A stretch of DNA of 64,000 bases from NCBI RefSeq assembly GCF_000213655.1, contig NC_015554.1, forward strand, positions 3,534,001 through 3,598,000. Reading direction: 5' to 3'. The DNA comes from Alteromonas naphthalenivorans (lineage in GTDB: Bacteria; Pseudomonadota; Gammaproteobacteria; Enterobacterales; Alteromonadaceae). A program made the translations under genes and the position numbers. The notes beneath the pieces were generated by a model. That model did no database searches. It saw only the letters and a list, made by a program, of their open reading frames with translations, and was not told where the DNA came from. Position 1 is the first letter of the stretch. The number at the start of each line of letters is the position of its first letter. Below, in pieces: positions 13,208-22,465 of this stretch.

Positions 13208-13312
13208 GTGGACTTTTTACTCAATATTTTAATTTCAGTTGGGTTTGTTATTTTTATCATTTTTATTGTCGGGTTGATGGCGGCAAAGAAGCTAAATTCG
13301 AAACAAGATTAA
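13208..13312 (+). CDS. 34-residue single-TM membrane peptide
   Basis: GTG start seven bases after AAGG (13197-13200), stop TAA at 13310-13312. The product is one long hydrophobic helix (residues about 4-25) followed by a basic tail AAKKLNSKQD, the typical form of a small inner-membrane protein with the C terminus in the cytoplasm. It occupies the otherwise empty 400-bp gap between the acetyltransferase and the oxygenase gene. No homologue known to me; support is the ribosome-binding site and composition. Confidence 0.55.
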   Translation: MDFLLNILISVGFVIFIIFIVGLMAAKKLNSKQD

Positions 13313-13362
13313 CGGAGGCTCCCTCCCCCGTTATTACTGCTACTTATTGATAGATACCGCAC

Positions 13363-14274
13363 TTAAAAAGGCGCAAATTTATCTTGCGGTTGAGATGGTA
13401 CTGTCCACCTTTCAAGGGCATCAACATCAACGCTTTTTACACTTTGTGGTGGCATTTGACCGCGATTACCATACAACCAGAGTACGAAGTTGGTTCTTTC
13501 GCCACTGGTGATAGGCTGTGCCGCATGCGGTACGTTTCCACGGTGAAGCATAGCGCTGCCAGGCGTAAACGTTAGTGGGTTTACTTTCCCTGCTTTTACA
13601 TCATAAAAATCCACTGTCGAACCCGTAAATGTTTCACCCGGAACGTTTAGATTAATATTTAACGTTACTGCTGACGCGTCGGTATGCGGTCTTATCGACG
13701 TATCGGTATTTGGCTGATAATGAATTGAAAAGCCAAAGGTTTGCGCGTCGTATCCCATAATTTCCGGAAACAACAATCGAGCGATAGGGCGCATATATGT
13801 GTCTAGCATAGTGCGATAAAACGCTTGGAAACTTGGCGCAGCCAAATAACCTTCTGAACGCTTATCTAGCATGGCACCACGGCGATTTAATACTATGCCG
13901 TACGGCGGTCTTAGTGCAATTTTGGCATCCCACACTTTTTCAAGATAGGCGCGTAACTCAACCAGCCTTTCAGGGTCGAAGAATTGGAATTGATACACGT
14001 CAGGTGATACCTCTTCTAATAGCGCTTTCACCTCTGTTTCTTTTTCAGGATTTTCCCACGCTTGCGTGACTGCGCTGCGTAATTTGGCATCTAGTAAAGA
14101 ATCATCAAGGGTGAATAGGTTGTCTTTTTCACTGGCTTCCCACTCGCTCCACGCGTTGCTAAGCAACTCGTTATTTGAACTCCAAAACTGTTGCACGGAT
14201 GGCGCACGATGAAGCATAGCCTCGCGGCTTGGTAAATCTAAAGCACGTGCTTGCTGTAATTGAGTAAATGTCAT
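13363..14274 (-). CDS. 2-oxoglutarate/Fe(II)-dependent oxygenase
   Basis: 303 residues. The C-terminal double-stranded beta-helix carries the iron ligands H197-x-D199 (RPHTDAS) and a distal His in the LHRGNVPHA segment (H244 or H250), followed by R260 in GERTNFVLW for 2-oxoglutarate. This is the prolyl-4-hydroxylase-like layout. The N-terminal half is helical and unassigned, so the substrate (protein side chain or small molecule) cannot be named. Cytoplasmic, no signal peptide. It stands alone on the minus strand. Confidence 0.88.
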   Translation of the reverse strand: MTFTQLQQARALDLPSREAMLHRAPSVQQFWSSNNELLSNAWSEWEASEKDNLFTLDDSLLDAKLRSAVTQAWENPEKETEVKALLEEVSPDVYQFQFFDPERLVELRAYLEKVWDAKIALRPPYGIVLNRRGAMLDKRSEGYLAAPSFQAFYRTMLDTYMRPIARLLFPEIMGYDAQTFGFSIHYQPNTDTSIRPHTDASAVTLNINLNVPGETFTGSTVDFYDVKAGKVNPLTFTPGSAMLHRGNVPHAAQPITSGERTNFVLWLYGNRGQMPPQSVKSVDVDALERWTVPSQPQDKFAPF

Positions 14275-14522
14275 AATAAATTATCTCCAATGGCAAAATG
14301 GGGGACAGGCGTTGTATTTCAAACCGAGCCCCAAACCTATGCCTATAATCTATTACACCTGATTTAGTTAAAAAATGCGGCTATTCTGGAAACAGAATTT
14401 AGATTTAGAAGATAATCAAGAATGGATATTCGCTGCGATGATTTGCGATTTTAGCTTCAGTATGGTTTCCACCAGCGGTGTTAGTGAACTACATCGAATA
14501 GTTTTGGAAAAGGAGCATACCA

Positions 14523-15182
14523 ATGAAGTTTCTTATTTTTTTAGGCACTGTTCGGGATAGCACGCCACCTAGGCCCGCTCGTTTTGGAGAACGTGTGGCA
14601 AAAGCGGTAATGGCCTGTTTGCAGCTTCGTTACAACGAGCATGATGTAGAATTGATAGACCCATTAGATTATCCCTTAGACGCTATTTTTAAGCCCCATT
14701 TTGCCTATGCCAAAGGTAAGGCGCCTGCCGAACTAAATACATTGGCCGAAAAAATTGCCAATTGTGATGGCTATGTCATGGTTAGCCCCGAGTACAATCA
14801 CTCTATGAGCCCTGCCCTTGCTAATTTACTTAATCACTTCGGTAGTTCATTATTTGCTTACAAGCCTAGTGCTATTGTCACTTATTCAGCTGGCCAATGG
14901 GGTGGTATGCGGGCAGCGGTAGGCATGCGTACTTTTTTGTCTGAGTTAGGCTGCTTGCCAGTATCGGCTATGATTCATATTCCCAAGGCGCAACAAGTAT
15001 TCGAAGAGAATGGTGAGATGTGTTCAGGGGAAGACCCGTCTTCGTGGTTTGATTACTTTGCTCGTACTTTGAATCAATTGATGTGGTGGGCAGAAGCAGC
15101 TAAGCGCCATAGTGAAGACGTTAACCCCCATGAGGTGATTAAAAACTTTAATACCGCACCGTCAGAGCGCGATGCGCCCTAA
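14523..15182 (+). CDS. NADPH-dependent FMN reductase family protein
   Basis: 219 residues, AAAGGAG upstream of the ATG. Flavodoxin-like fold: the phosphate-binding loop is LGTVRDSTPPRP (residues 7-18) and the flavin contact SPEYNHSMSPALANLLN (about 92-108) is the family signature. Members reduce FMN, quinones or azo/chromate compounds with NAD(P)H; which one applies here is unknown. The extended C terminus is not part of the core fold. A frame at 14375-14560 that overlaps the start has no support. Confidence 0.92.
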   Translation: MKFLIFLGTVRDSTPPRPARFGERVAKAVMACLQLRYNEHDVELIDPLDYPLDAIFKPHFAYAKGKAPAELNTLAEKIANCDGYVMVSPEYNHSMSPALANLLNHFGSSLFAYKPSAIVTYSAGQWGGMRAAVGMRTFLSELGCLPVSAMIHIPKAQQVFEENGEMCSGEDPSSWFDYFARTLNQLMWWAEAAKRHSEDVNPHEVIKNFNTAPSERDAP

Positions 15183-15338
15183 GGTAAAGAGCGCAATCGG
15201 GGCAAATTACCCAACCAGCACGTTGACGTGCTTTTAATTTGAGTTACTGCCGGTAAGTATGACGAAACCTATCTACATCGCTTTAGCTTTGCTGTATAAC
15301 AAGCCTCTTCTTACCTTGTCGAGCGCACAGGAAACAAA

Positions 15339-15593
15339 ATGAAAATATTAATACGTAATTTAGACAGACAAACTACACAAGAAGAGCTTGCGAGTTTATT
15401 CGAAGCTTTCGGTTCTGTGCAGTCTTGCACCATTGTGGTTGATGAAAAGAGCGGTGCCTCTAAAGGCTTTGGATTTGTAGAAATGCCTAAGCCAGGTGAA
15501 GCTAAAGCGGCCATTAAGTCGTTAAACAATCATGCGTTAGGCGATGCGAATATCCGCGTTAAGAAAGCAGAAGATAAACCCGAAACAAAGTAA
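15339..15593 (+). CDS. RRM-domain RNA-binding protein
   Basis: 84 residues, essentially one RNA-recognition motif: RNP2 ILIRNL (residues 3-8) and RNP1 KGFGFVEM (about 46-53), followed by a short charged tail. GGAAAC precedes the ATG. Such single-RRM proteins in gammaproteobacteria and cyanobacteria are often cold-induced; a 150-bp leader upstream leaves room for such control but no element is identified. Cytoplasmic. Confidence 0.95.
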   Translation: MKILIRNLDRQTTQEELASLFEAFGSVQSCTIVVDEKSGASKGFGFVEMPKPGEAKAAIKSLNNHALGDANIRVKKAEDKPETK

Positions 15594-15698
15594 ATCCGAT
15601 ACGAAGAAAATAGTGGTAGTGCAAACCCTCCAGCATTGGTTCTCATTTTAAGTGGGATCTATATCAAGCTGGGGTCATATAAAGAAGTGAAGGTATGT

Positions 15699-16184
15699 AT
15701 GAATATAGAAATCATAAAAGCAGATTATTTTGACGACGCACATAAGCAAGCTATTCCTTATTTGCTAAACGAATATGCGAAAGATCCTATGGGCGGCGCT
15801 GAGGCACTTTCTAAACATACCTACGACAACTTAGTCGATAAACTCTCTACACTACCCCATGCCTTTAGTATTCTTGCTTATGTTGACGGCAAACCCGCTG
15901 GGCTAATAAATTGCTTTGAAGCATTTTCTACTTTTGCCTGCAAACCACTTATTAATACTCACGATATCGCTGTGTTGCCAGCGTTCCGTGGTTTAGGGCT
16001 TAGCCAAAAAATGTTAGATAAAGTAGAGGAAATAGCGCTAGAGAAAGGCTGCTGCAAGATTACCTTAGAAGTATTAAGTAATAACACAGTGGCAAAATCG
16101 GCCTATGAAAAGTTTGGCTTTACCAGCTATGAACTGGCGGAAGGTGAAGGCCACGCGCTATTTTGGCAAAAGAAGCTAGGATAG
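15699..16184 (+). CDS. GNAT-family N-acetyltransferase
   Basis: 161 residues from the ATG at 15699 (GAAGG just upstream); a longer frame from 15636 has no ribosome-binding site. The acetyl-CoA loop is VLPAFRGLGLSQKML (about residues 90-104) and the C-terminal motif reads NNTVAKSAYEKFGF. Alone among predicted enzymes here it resembles small-molecule acetyltransferases without a clear substrate. A 60-residue membrane protein follows after seven bases and may be co-transcribed. Confidence 0.9.
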   Translation: MNIEIIKADYFDDAHKQAIPYLLNEYAKDPMGGAEALSKHTYDNLVDKLSTLPHAFSILAYVDGKPAGLINCFEAFSTFACKPLINTHDIAVLPAFRGLGLSQKMLDKVEEIALEKGCCKITLEVLSNNTVAKSAYEKFGFTSYELAEGEGHALFWQKKLG

Positions 16185-16191
16185 CCTAAAC

Positions 16192-16374
16192 GTGGAAAAC
16201 GCACTTTTAATTATAACCACCGTGGTAGTTGGCCTAATTTGCGCCACGGCACTTATATTAGGCGCTATAGACTTACTTGCTAGGGCGTCTGAAATAGGGG
16301 TGAAAGGGCTTGTTCTTTACGTGTTGTGCTGGCTCTTGTTAAGCCCATTTATTGCAGCAGTTTCATTGCTGTAG
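16192..16374 (+). CDS. Small two-TM membrane protein
   Basis: 60 residues, GTG start, AGGA ten bases upstream overlapping the end of the acetyltransferase gene. Two hydrophobic helices (about 4-26 and 38-59) cover nearly the whole protein. Function unknown. Close spacing suggests translation from the acetyltransferase mRNA. Confidence 0.65.
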   Translation: MENALLIITTVVVGLICATALILGAIDLLARASEIGVKGLVLYVLCWLLLSPFIAAVSLL

Positions 16375-16476
16375 GCTTTTACGTACTGTACAAGATAGTT
16401 GCACTTGCCTTCACAAAACGCACGCCATCGTAACTTGCCGCGCCTAGCTCAGTCTTAGCCAAACCTAAGTTCCAGC

Positions 16477-17739
16477 CTAGCCCCACTTCCACCAAACAAA
16501 CAGCAGTAAAAAGCCAAACAAATACACCAAGCCTACATAGCTAAGCAATGTTACCCACCAGCTGGCTTTTGCATCTTCATGCAGCGAAGCACTTTTTACC
16601 AAACGATGATTTAGCCATGCAAACATGGGCGTGGTAACAAAGGCCAGTGTCATAGCAAAGCCTAACATGGCCAGCAGCGCAGATTTGAAAAACAGTACGA
16701 TACTAAAACTAATGGCTGCCATAGCCAGTAGCACGGGAACGAATACTGCGTCACGCGCCATTTTCTTTGGTAATACCAACGAAATGGCTTCGGCAATCAC
16801 GCGGGCATAGCCATCATAAACGGTTAATGCCGACCCGAATATACAAAGAAAGGCTACCACGGCAATAAGCCAGTGTGCCCAATCGCCAATGGTATTGGCG
16901 TAAAGGCTAACTAATTGCTGGGAAAAGCCTATACCGCCTGTTGCAAGTGTTTCGCCACTTCCGTGTAATACCAATGCGCCTAAGCCTAAAAAAAGTAAGG
17001 CTAGAATGGTGGTCACCGCATAACCTAGGTTAAAGTCGAACAAGGCATTTTTTGGCGTTACTGGTTGGTTTTGGCACTGGCGCCTTAACCATAACGACGT
17101 GATGCTAGATATCTCTATTGGTGCGGGCATCCACCCCATAGTGACCACTAAAAACCCTACGGTCGCGAGCGTCCAGGGTGATGGTGATTCAAAGCTAGGT
17201 GGCCTAGGCTCTAAATTCACCACTGCGGCGCAAAAGGCAGCGACGGTAGCCAACACCAGCACCCCCATGATGGCTTTTGCCACCCCTTCAAGGGCTTCAA
17301 AATGCCCTGCTAGCAATATAAACAGTATAGCCCCTAAAATAGCGGCCGACGCGATGGCAATAGAGACATTGAAAGGCAAAAAATAAGACAACAAACTTGC
17401 AGCAAATAACAAAAGTGCGGCGGCATTCACCACTGAAGCCAAGGCATTTAGGCACAATGCCACAATTAAATAACCCTTACCCATCTTATGGTAACCGAAC
17501 TGCAAGGTTTGCCTAGTACTGATGGTATAGCTAACGCCTGCACGGAAAAAAGGGTACTTTAAAACGTTAACCGCCAGAATAAGTACCACCAACTGCCAAC
17601 CGAATTTTGCACCAGCTTGGGTGGAGGCAACAAGATGGCTTCCGCCAACGGCGGCAGTGGCCATTAGAACGCCTGGGCCAAGTAACTGCACCATGCGCAT
17701 GAAGCGTTGATAATGTGTGAGTGAAGTACTGTCGCTCAA
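16477..17739 (-). CDS. Nramp-like transporter with altered metal-site motifs
   Basis: 420 residues with about 11 transmembrane helices. The GPGVLMATAAVGGSHLVAST (TM1) and GWMPAPIEISS (TM6) segments align with the two unwound helices of Nramp transporters. The metal-binding Asp-Pro-Gly-Asn of canonical Nramp is replaced by Gly-Gly-Ser-His and the TM6 MPH by MPA. Classical Mn/Fe transport is therefore doubtful; Nramp-related proteins with other substrates (Mg, Al or organic) are known. Inner membrane. It lies immediately downstream of a porin gene on the same strand, with a 114-bp gap. Confidence 0.85.
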   Translation of the reverse strand: MSDSTSLTHYQRFMRMVQLLGPGVLMATAAVGGSHLVASTQAGAKFGWQLVVLILAVNVLKYPFFRAGVSYTISTRQTLQFGYHKMGKGYLIVALCLNALASVVNAAALLLFAASLLSYFLPFNVSIAIASAAILGAILFILLAGHFEALEGVAKAIMGVLVLATVAAFCAAVVNLEPRPPSFESPSPWTLATVGFLVVTMGWMPAPIEISSITSLWLRRQCQNQPVTPKNALFDFNLGYAVTTILALLFLGLGALVLHGSGETLATGGIGFSQQLVSLYANTIGDWAHWLIAVVAFLCIFGSALTVYDGYARVIAEAISLVLPKKMARDAVFVPVLLAMAAISFSIVLFFKSALLAMLGFAMTLAFVTTPMFAWLNHRLVKSASLHEDAKASWWVTLLSYVGLVYLFGFLLLFVWWKWG

Positions 17740-17853
17740 TCTTTTCCCTTAATCGCAAACTGCTAGAAGCGGTTACGGAGTATACCTATTCCCGTCACAA
17801 AATTGCGAGCTTCCAACAGTATTAGATTAAAATGAGTAAGAATTAGTACTTAT

Positions 17854-19311
17854 TTAAAACGTATATAGCGCGCCGGTAAATACAAACTGGCTATCATCAG
17901 GGTAATCCCCTCGCTCGAAGCCGTCGCCTTTCAGCAGATAAGCCGCACCAATAGCTAGCCTAAGTGAAGGTTTTACCTCCCAACGCCATCTTGCTTCTAA
18001 CTGTTGCCCAATGAAGTTATCTACAGACTCTGGGGCTTTTTGATACCACATGGCCTTATAGCTCACCATGATATTATGTTCTTTCGAAGGTTTGGTCACA
18101 CTTCTCGCGCCCACTGTGTATAAGTTTTTTCGGGGCATAGCCTGATAAACATCTGTTGGGCCAAAATCGAAACGTCTTACACCATAAAGGCTATCAAAGT
18201 CGGTAATGGTATTATCTGCGCTATCATTGTCGCCGCTAATCGCGTCTATTTCCGCCCTTAGAAAGGTAAAGTCAGTGATTTTTTTACCCAAATTAGCGTG
18301 CACCATCCAGCTTTCTACATCTAGCTCAGTAGTATCACTTGCACTTGCGGTTTGGTGTGACGTGCCGGTTTGCCCAATCACTTCAATATTGGCTTTCCAT
18401 AACTCTGCAAACGGTTTGGTGTACTCAACGGCAAGTGTATATAGGTCACGATTTTTCGTGGCAAGTTTTTCAGAGTCTTCCTCTTTCAACCAGTAACTGT
18501 GAAAATTCACGTTTTTATCTGGTGAAGTGACATATAAACCAAAGAACTCACGCTCACTGTAGCTTTTATCAAAAGCCCGTTCTGCGTCGGCCACTGCCCC
18601 GCTGTCGCTGGGTAATCGACTGACTGGCAGCAAGTAAAAACCACGGATGTTCCAATCGCTAACTTGATAATCTACCAGTACCCCATCGAATGCATTTTTG
18701 GTATTGCGGTACACGCCTTGTCCTATCAGCCTTCGACTGCCGTGATCAAAGGTAACTCGTCCCGCCGTAATACCTTTTAAATATTGACTGTTTTGGGGCG
18801 TATAACGAGCGAAAAACTGTAAGGGTTCTAGCGTATTCACCTGCGCTGATTTTAACGTGGGGTCATTATCATCTAGCCATACGCGGGAGTCGGCTAACTC
18901 AAGGGTTACATTGAACACATCCCAATTAGCCTGTGCTTTCACTAACAGGCGAGATGAAACTCGTCGATTTACTTGGGCTCTATCTTCACTGGATGAAGGA
19001 AAAATAGGGTTATTGAGGTGTTCGTATTTAAGTCTATAAGAGCCGCTAATATCAAATCTGGGGGCTTGGGCTTTCAAGGTCTGAGGTTTCAATGTCTGAG
19101 TTTTCAAGGTCTGAGTTTTCAAACTGTCAGCAGAACTGCTATTTTGGCTAGACGTAACACTTACTTCTGGAATGGGCTCTGCGCTGGCATTGGCATTGGC
19201 ATTGGCGGAAAACGCGAATGCGGCAGCCACAACAGTGCAGGGTAAAAAAAGATAAAACGCAACATTCTTAACTGGGTTTAGCCACCCATTTATACTACTG
19301 CATGTATACAT
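17854..19311 (-). CDS. Alginate-export-type outer-membrane porin
   Basis: 485 residues. N-terminal signal region, then a repetitive linker (LKTQT units, residues about 64-83), then a beta-barrel of the Alginate_exp (AlgE-like) type: starts FDISGSYRLKYEHL, contains AGRVTFDHGSRRLIGQGVYRNTKNAFDG, and ends with an aromatic TF for BAM recognition. These porins pass anionic or other small solutes across the outer membrane; the substrate is unknown. Alternating Asn-Ala residues after the signal are coded by a hexanucleotide repeat. Pairing with the Nramp-like gene downstream is possible but unproven. Confidence 0.88.
   Translation of the reverse strand: MYTCSSINGWLNPVKNVAFYLFLPCTVVAAAFAFSANANANASAEPIPEVSVTSSQNSSSADSLKTQTLKTQTLKPQTLKAQAPRFDISGSYRLKYEHLNNPIFPSSSEDRAQVNRRVSSRLLVKAQANWDVFNVTLELADSRVWLDDNDPTLKSAQVNTLEPLQFFARYTPQNSQYLKGITAGRVTFDHGSRRLIGQGVYRNTKNAFDGVLVDYQVSDWNIRGFYLLPVSRLPSDSGAVADAERAFDKSYSEREFFGLYVTSPDKNVNFHSYWLKEEDSEKLATKNRDLYTLAVEYTKPFAELWKANIEVIGQTGTSHQTASASDTTELDVESWMVHANLGKKITDFTFLRAEIDAISGDNDSADNTITDFDSLYGVRRFDFGPTDVYQAMPRKNLYTVGARSVTKPSKEHNIMVSYKAMWYQKAPESVDNFIGQQLEARWRWEVKPSLRLAIGAAYLLKGDGFERGDYPDDSQFVFTGALYTF
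19071..19130. repeat. 15-bp tandem repeat in the porin gene
   Basis: Four units of 15 bp of the form TTTCAAGGTCTGAGT, the last diverged, coding for LKTQT-type pentapeptides in the linker before the barrel. In frame, so unit gain or loss would only change linker length. Confidence 0.85.
19185..19202. repeat. Hexanucleotide repeat (TGGCAT)x3 in the porin gene
   Basis: Three perfect TGGCAT units coding Asn-Ala pairs just after the signal peptide. Confidence 0.85.
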
Positions 19312-19500
19312 TTACTGCTCTCTCGCTGGTTTTCCGCCGCTTTGGCAATGCTTATAGCTTGGTTAAAATACCAATTGGCAGACTAATCATTGAGCATATT
19401 CTCAACGCCTGAAGTATATATGTGCATTGAAAACTTTCCTTATATCTTTGGTATACACAGAGAGTAAATATATGTTTTACCTCACTTTTAGCTCACAAAA

Positions 19501-19525
19501 AAAGAGAGCAAGCTCTCTTTTTTAA
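19501..19525 (-). terminator. Hairpin terminator after the solute-binding-protein gene
   Basis: AAAGAGAGC pairs with GCTCTCTTT around a very short loop, with runs of A before and T after. It can stop the porin/solute-binding transcript that ends at 19580. Confidence 0.7.
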
Positions 19526-19579
19526 TAAAACTCTGGTATAGCCTTTGCCGGTTATCTCATTGTCGCAAGTACTAAACCG

Positions 19580-20377
19580 TTAGCGCCTGTCAAAGTTAAC
19601 CGGCTTTTTAGGATCTTGGTAAAAACCGTCTTTTAACAACCGTTTAAAGCGAGTTAGTTTCCCTTCTAATGTTAGTTCTTCTAAGCCTTTGTTGAAAAGC
19701 TCAATAAGAAGCCTGTCGTCATTTCTCCCCTTTGCTACCAGTAAATGCGTGGTGACGGTAGAGATAAACGGGTCGATAGTCATTACCGCTTGGCGCTGCT
19801 CGTTAGTGAAGTCGCGTTGAAGTAAATACCAACCAGTTAAATCATCGATGGGAAACAAATCAATTTCCCCACTCACTAAGGCTTCAAGGTTCTCTTTATC
19901 TGTAGCGTAGGTGGTTACCGAAGGGGTATTTTCAATATAAGCGGCCAACTCGTTATTGTACAAATAGCCTTCTGTCACCCCCATTTTTTTGTCTTTAAGT
20001 TCGTCAAAACTCGACCATGACGCTATGTCAGATTTTGAATTAACATAAAATACTAAGCTTTCGGCAGTGATAGGGTCGCTGTGCCAGAATTTCTCGCCTC
20101 TAGCGCGCACAAAATTACCGTACGACAGTGCATCAAATTCGCCATTCAATGTGGCTTCTACCGCTTCATCCCACGGCATTGAGACAAATTCAACCACCAC
20201 TCCGGTTTCTAAAAAAGCCTGTGAAATAATGTGGTTAATATAGCCGTTGTGCTCCATCTCTGAAGAGGTGTAAGGTGCATATTCAGTGGTAGCAATCTTA
20301 ATTTTTAGCCAGGCATGCCCCCAGCTTTGCAGTGGGACTAACGCCAAAAGTAGTGTGAAAATAGCTAATAAACGCAT
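19580..20377 (-). CDS. Periplasmic family-3 solute-binding protein
   Basis: 265 residues with a signal peptide (residues 1-20, cleaved near SWGHA). The SBP_bac_3 pattern is present: IKIATTEYAPYTSSE near the start, a central GVTEGYLYNNEL hinge segment and ALVSGEIDLFPIDDL. Such proteins bind amino acids or similar ligands, or act as sensors, in the periplasm. No permease or ATPase gene is adjacent, so it may be an orphan receptor. It lies nine bases behind a porin gene and is probably co-transcribed with it. Confidence 0.88.
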   Translation of the reverse strand: MRLLAIFTLLLALVPLQSWGHAWLKIKIATTEYAPYTSSEMEHNGYINHIISQAFLETGVVVEFVSMPWDEAVEATLNGEFDALSYGNFVRARGEKFWHSDPITAESLVFYVNSKSDIASWSSFDELKDKKMGVTEGYLYNNELAAYIENTPSVTTYATDKENLEALVSGEIDLFPIDDLTGWYLLQRDFTNEQRQAVMTIDPFISTVTTHLLVAKGRNDDRLLIELFNKGLEELTLEGKLTRFKRLLKDGFYQDPKKPVNFDRR

Positions 20378-20386
20378 AATCTTCCC

Positions 20387-21505
20387 TTAGAAATAGATAC
20401 CTAAATTAATATTCAATCTGTGTGTTGTTTCTTGTCGACCACCTAGGTCTAAGCCCACGCCTGGACCGCCAGAAAACCACATATTTTTCCCTTGAATACT
20501 ATCTACATAAACAAACAATTTGTCCCAGCCAAAACTACAGCCATTTATCCACTGCGATGAATCTCGGCCTGACGCTTCGTCACCCTGCGCCACACTGTAC
20601 TCGGTATAACACGTAAGTGAGTTAATACGGGTGAATTTATAAGGTACGGAATACACCAAATTCGCCGAATATGTCGACCCATCGGCAGCCGCTAAGAATG
20701 GAAAGGTAAATGCAGAAAGCGAAATTCTATCGGTCGCTTGGCCTTCCGGTGCAGCTAAGTCGTACTCGTAATCAATGTATTGTAGTTCTACTTTAAAATC
20801 ACCTTGCTGATGACGAACGTGAACGGCGTAAGCCGTCATGTCACCCTCTTCTAGTGTATCTAAATTTAATATATCGCCATATTGGTAAGACACACCAATG
20901 TCGGTAGTACTCCTAGGCAGCAGCTTCGCGGTATAGTTTGCACGTAAGTTGTATTGCCCATCTTCTTGGTTACGAAACTCACCATCATCGGCCACATCGA
21001 ATGAGTAACGGCCAAATTCAGCGGCATCGTTATATTCATCATTCATGAAGTAAGCAGCTTGAAAGTCCCAATTACCGTAATCATGATTTATCTTAATACC
21101 GGCTTCATAGTCATCTTCAAAGCCTAAGTAGTAATTTACCGAAAACCAGAAGTTGTTTGAACCAAAGGGCTGTAAGCCGAAAGGAGTTTGGGTGATACCT
21201 GCGGTAATGTCGGTCGATTCGTCCCAATGGTAGGTAAGTTCGGCAAAGCGAATAGTGTCGAAATCGGTATTCTCGTACCATCGGTATTCTGCTTTATAGC
21301 TAAACTGATCTGACTCGCCAGCGACACCTAACTTAATAGATTCAAATTCGAATCCATCTCTTATCTCAGGTAGCTGCCAGTCTTGGTGTCCATAGTTAAC
21401 CCGTACGTGGCCACTCAGCGTAAAAGGAAGCTCATCTGCCTGCACTGCTAAGGAGTTAGTGCCTAGTAGCGCGGCTAAGGAAAGTAGTGGAAGTTGTCTG
21501 TTCAT
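20387..21505 (-). CDS. Outer-membrane porin
   Basis: 372 residues from the ATG at 21505, with AGGA six bases upstream; a longer start at 21544 would put extra residues before the signal peptide MNRQLPLLSLAALLGTNSLA. The barrel has repeated aromatic and acidic strands (SGHVRVNYGHQDW, FSYKAEYRWYENTDFD) and ends LNINLGIYF with a terminal Phe. It resembles phosphate-selective or general 16-strand porins. It is the first gene of a two-gene unit with the solute-binding protein; together they may handle one solute, which cannot be named. Confidence 0.85.
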   Translation of the reverse strand: MNRQLPLLSLAALLGTNSLAVQADELPFTLSGHVRVNYGHQDWQLPEIRDGFEFESIKLGVAGESDQFSYKAEYRWYENTDFDTIRFAELTYHWDESTDITAGITQTPFGLQPFGSNNFWFSVNYYLGFEDDYEAGIKINHDYGNWDFQAAYFMNDEYNDAAEFGRYSFDVADDGEFRNQEDGQYNLRANYTAKLLPRSTTDIGVSYQYGDILNLDTLEEGDMTAYAVHVRHQQGDFKVELQYIDYEYDLAAPEGQATDRISLSAFTFPFLAAADGSTYSANLVYSVPYKFTRINSLTCYTEYSVAQGDEASGRDSSQWINGCSFGWDKLFVYVDSIQGKNMWFSGGPGVGLDLGGRQETTHRLNINLGIYF

Positions 21506-21723
21506 TCCTTGTCCTAATGTCAGTTTACTCACAATGTGATGCACTCCATCATGGAAACCATTACTGTGATATATATTCCTTCAGTACAAATTATATAGAG
21601 TGAACCTTACAAAAAGATCATTGTCGTACACGAAATATGTAAAGCGCATTTGTCGATGAAGTACATTTCATTTGCGTTAAATAGTCGGTAATATTTCACA
21701 AAATTTACGTAAAACAAGATTCT

Positions 21724-22125
21724 ATGCAGCATCACATTTCAGCTATTACCTTCCTTGTAGACAATTACGACAGTGCTATTGCCTATTTCACCCAAACCCT
21801 TAATTTTTCACTTACCGAAGACAGAGATAAAGGGGAAGGATCGCGCTTTGTATTAGTCACACCGAAAGGCAGTGCGACGTCACTCTTGTTAGCTAAAGCT
21901 AAATCGGACGAAGATAAAGCGATGATTGGAAAGCAAGCTGGGGGTAAAGTTTTTATGATTTTACATACCGATGACTTTTGGCGCGATCATCAATCAATGT
22001 GTGATAAAGGCGTTGAATTTTTAGAAACGCCGCGAGAAGAAGCTTACGGTACAGTAGCTATTTTTAAAGATTGTTTTGGCAATAAGTGGGATTTACTTCA
22101 GCCTGCGCCTGCCAACCTTAATTAG
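21724..22125 (+). CDS. VOC (glyoxalase) family protein
   Basis: 133 residues. The pattern FLVDNYDSAIAYFTQTLNF at the start and a C-terminal YGTVAIFKDCFGNKWDLLQP with the metal-ligand Glu replaced by Asp or absent follow the VOC superfamily. It is close to the YraH/lactoylglutathione-lyase-like group common in proteobacteria. The substrate is unknown. Cytoplasmic. A small membrane-protein gene begins 28-37 bases later. Confidence 0.9.
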   Translation: MQHHISAITFLVDNYDSAIAYFTQTLNFSLTEDRDKGEGSRFVLVTPKGSATSLLLAKAKSDEDKAMIGKQAGGKVFMILHTDDFWRDHQSMCDKGVEFLETPREEAYGTVAIFKDCFGNKWDLLQPAPANLN

Positions 22126-22153
22126 GTGTAACTACACCCTCTGGAGATTTGTT

Positions 22154-22465
22154 TTGTCCCCCATGAAGCGTTCAATCATTACCGACATTGTGGCTATATT
22201 AGCCATTGCGATACTCATTGCAACGGCGTTTTATGGGCTTGAAGCCAGAAAAGAAGTTATCTATTTATGTGATAACTTTACGCCAGGGGTATCGAAAAAT
22301 AGTGTTGAACGACAATTAAATACCACCAATTTACTGGTATGGGATACCGAATTTTTAGCGGTTGGTAGCCGAATAGTGGCCTATAGCCCGCTAAACTTCG
22401 GCTACATGCACTGCCGTGTTGAATTCAACAGACAAGACATTGTGGTGTTTTCAGTGGTGGAATAA
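22154..22465 (+). CDS. Small membrane-anchored hypothetical protein
   Basis: 103 residues from a TTG at 22154 (six bases after GGAGA, 22143-22147) or 100 from the ATG at 22163, whose spacing to GGAGA is too long. One N-terminal transmembrane helix (about residues 8-26 from the ATG) is followed by a periplasmic domain with two cysteines, ILCD-like near 38 and MHC near 85, that could form a disulphide. Family not recognised. Confidence 0.7.
   Translation: MSPMKRSIITDIVAILAIAILIATAFYGLEARKEVIYLCDNFTPGVSKNSVERQLNTTNLLVWDTEFLAVGSRIVAYSPLNFGYMHCRVEFNRQDIVVFSVVE

Noticed and set aside
14375..14560. 61-codon frame before the FMN reductase gene
   Set aside because: It overlaps the reductase start, has no ribosome-binding site and no recognisable content.
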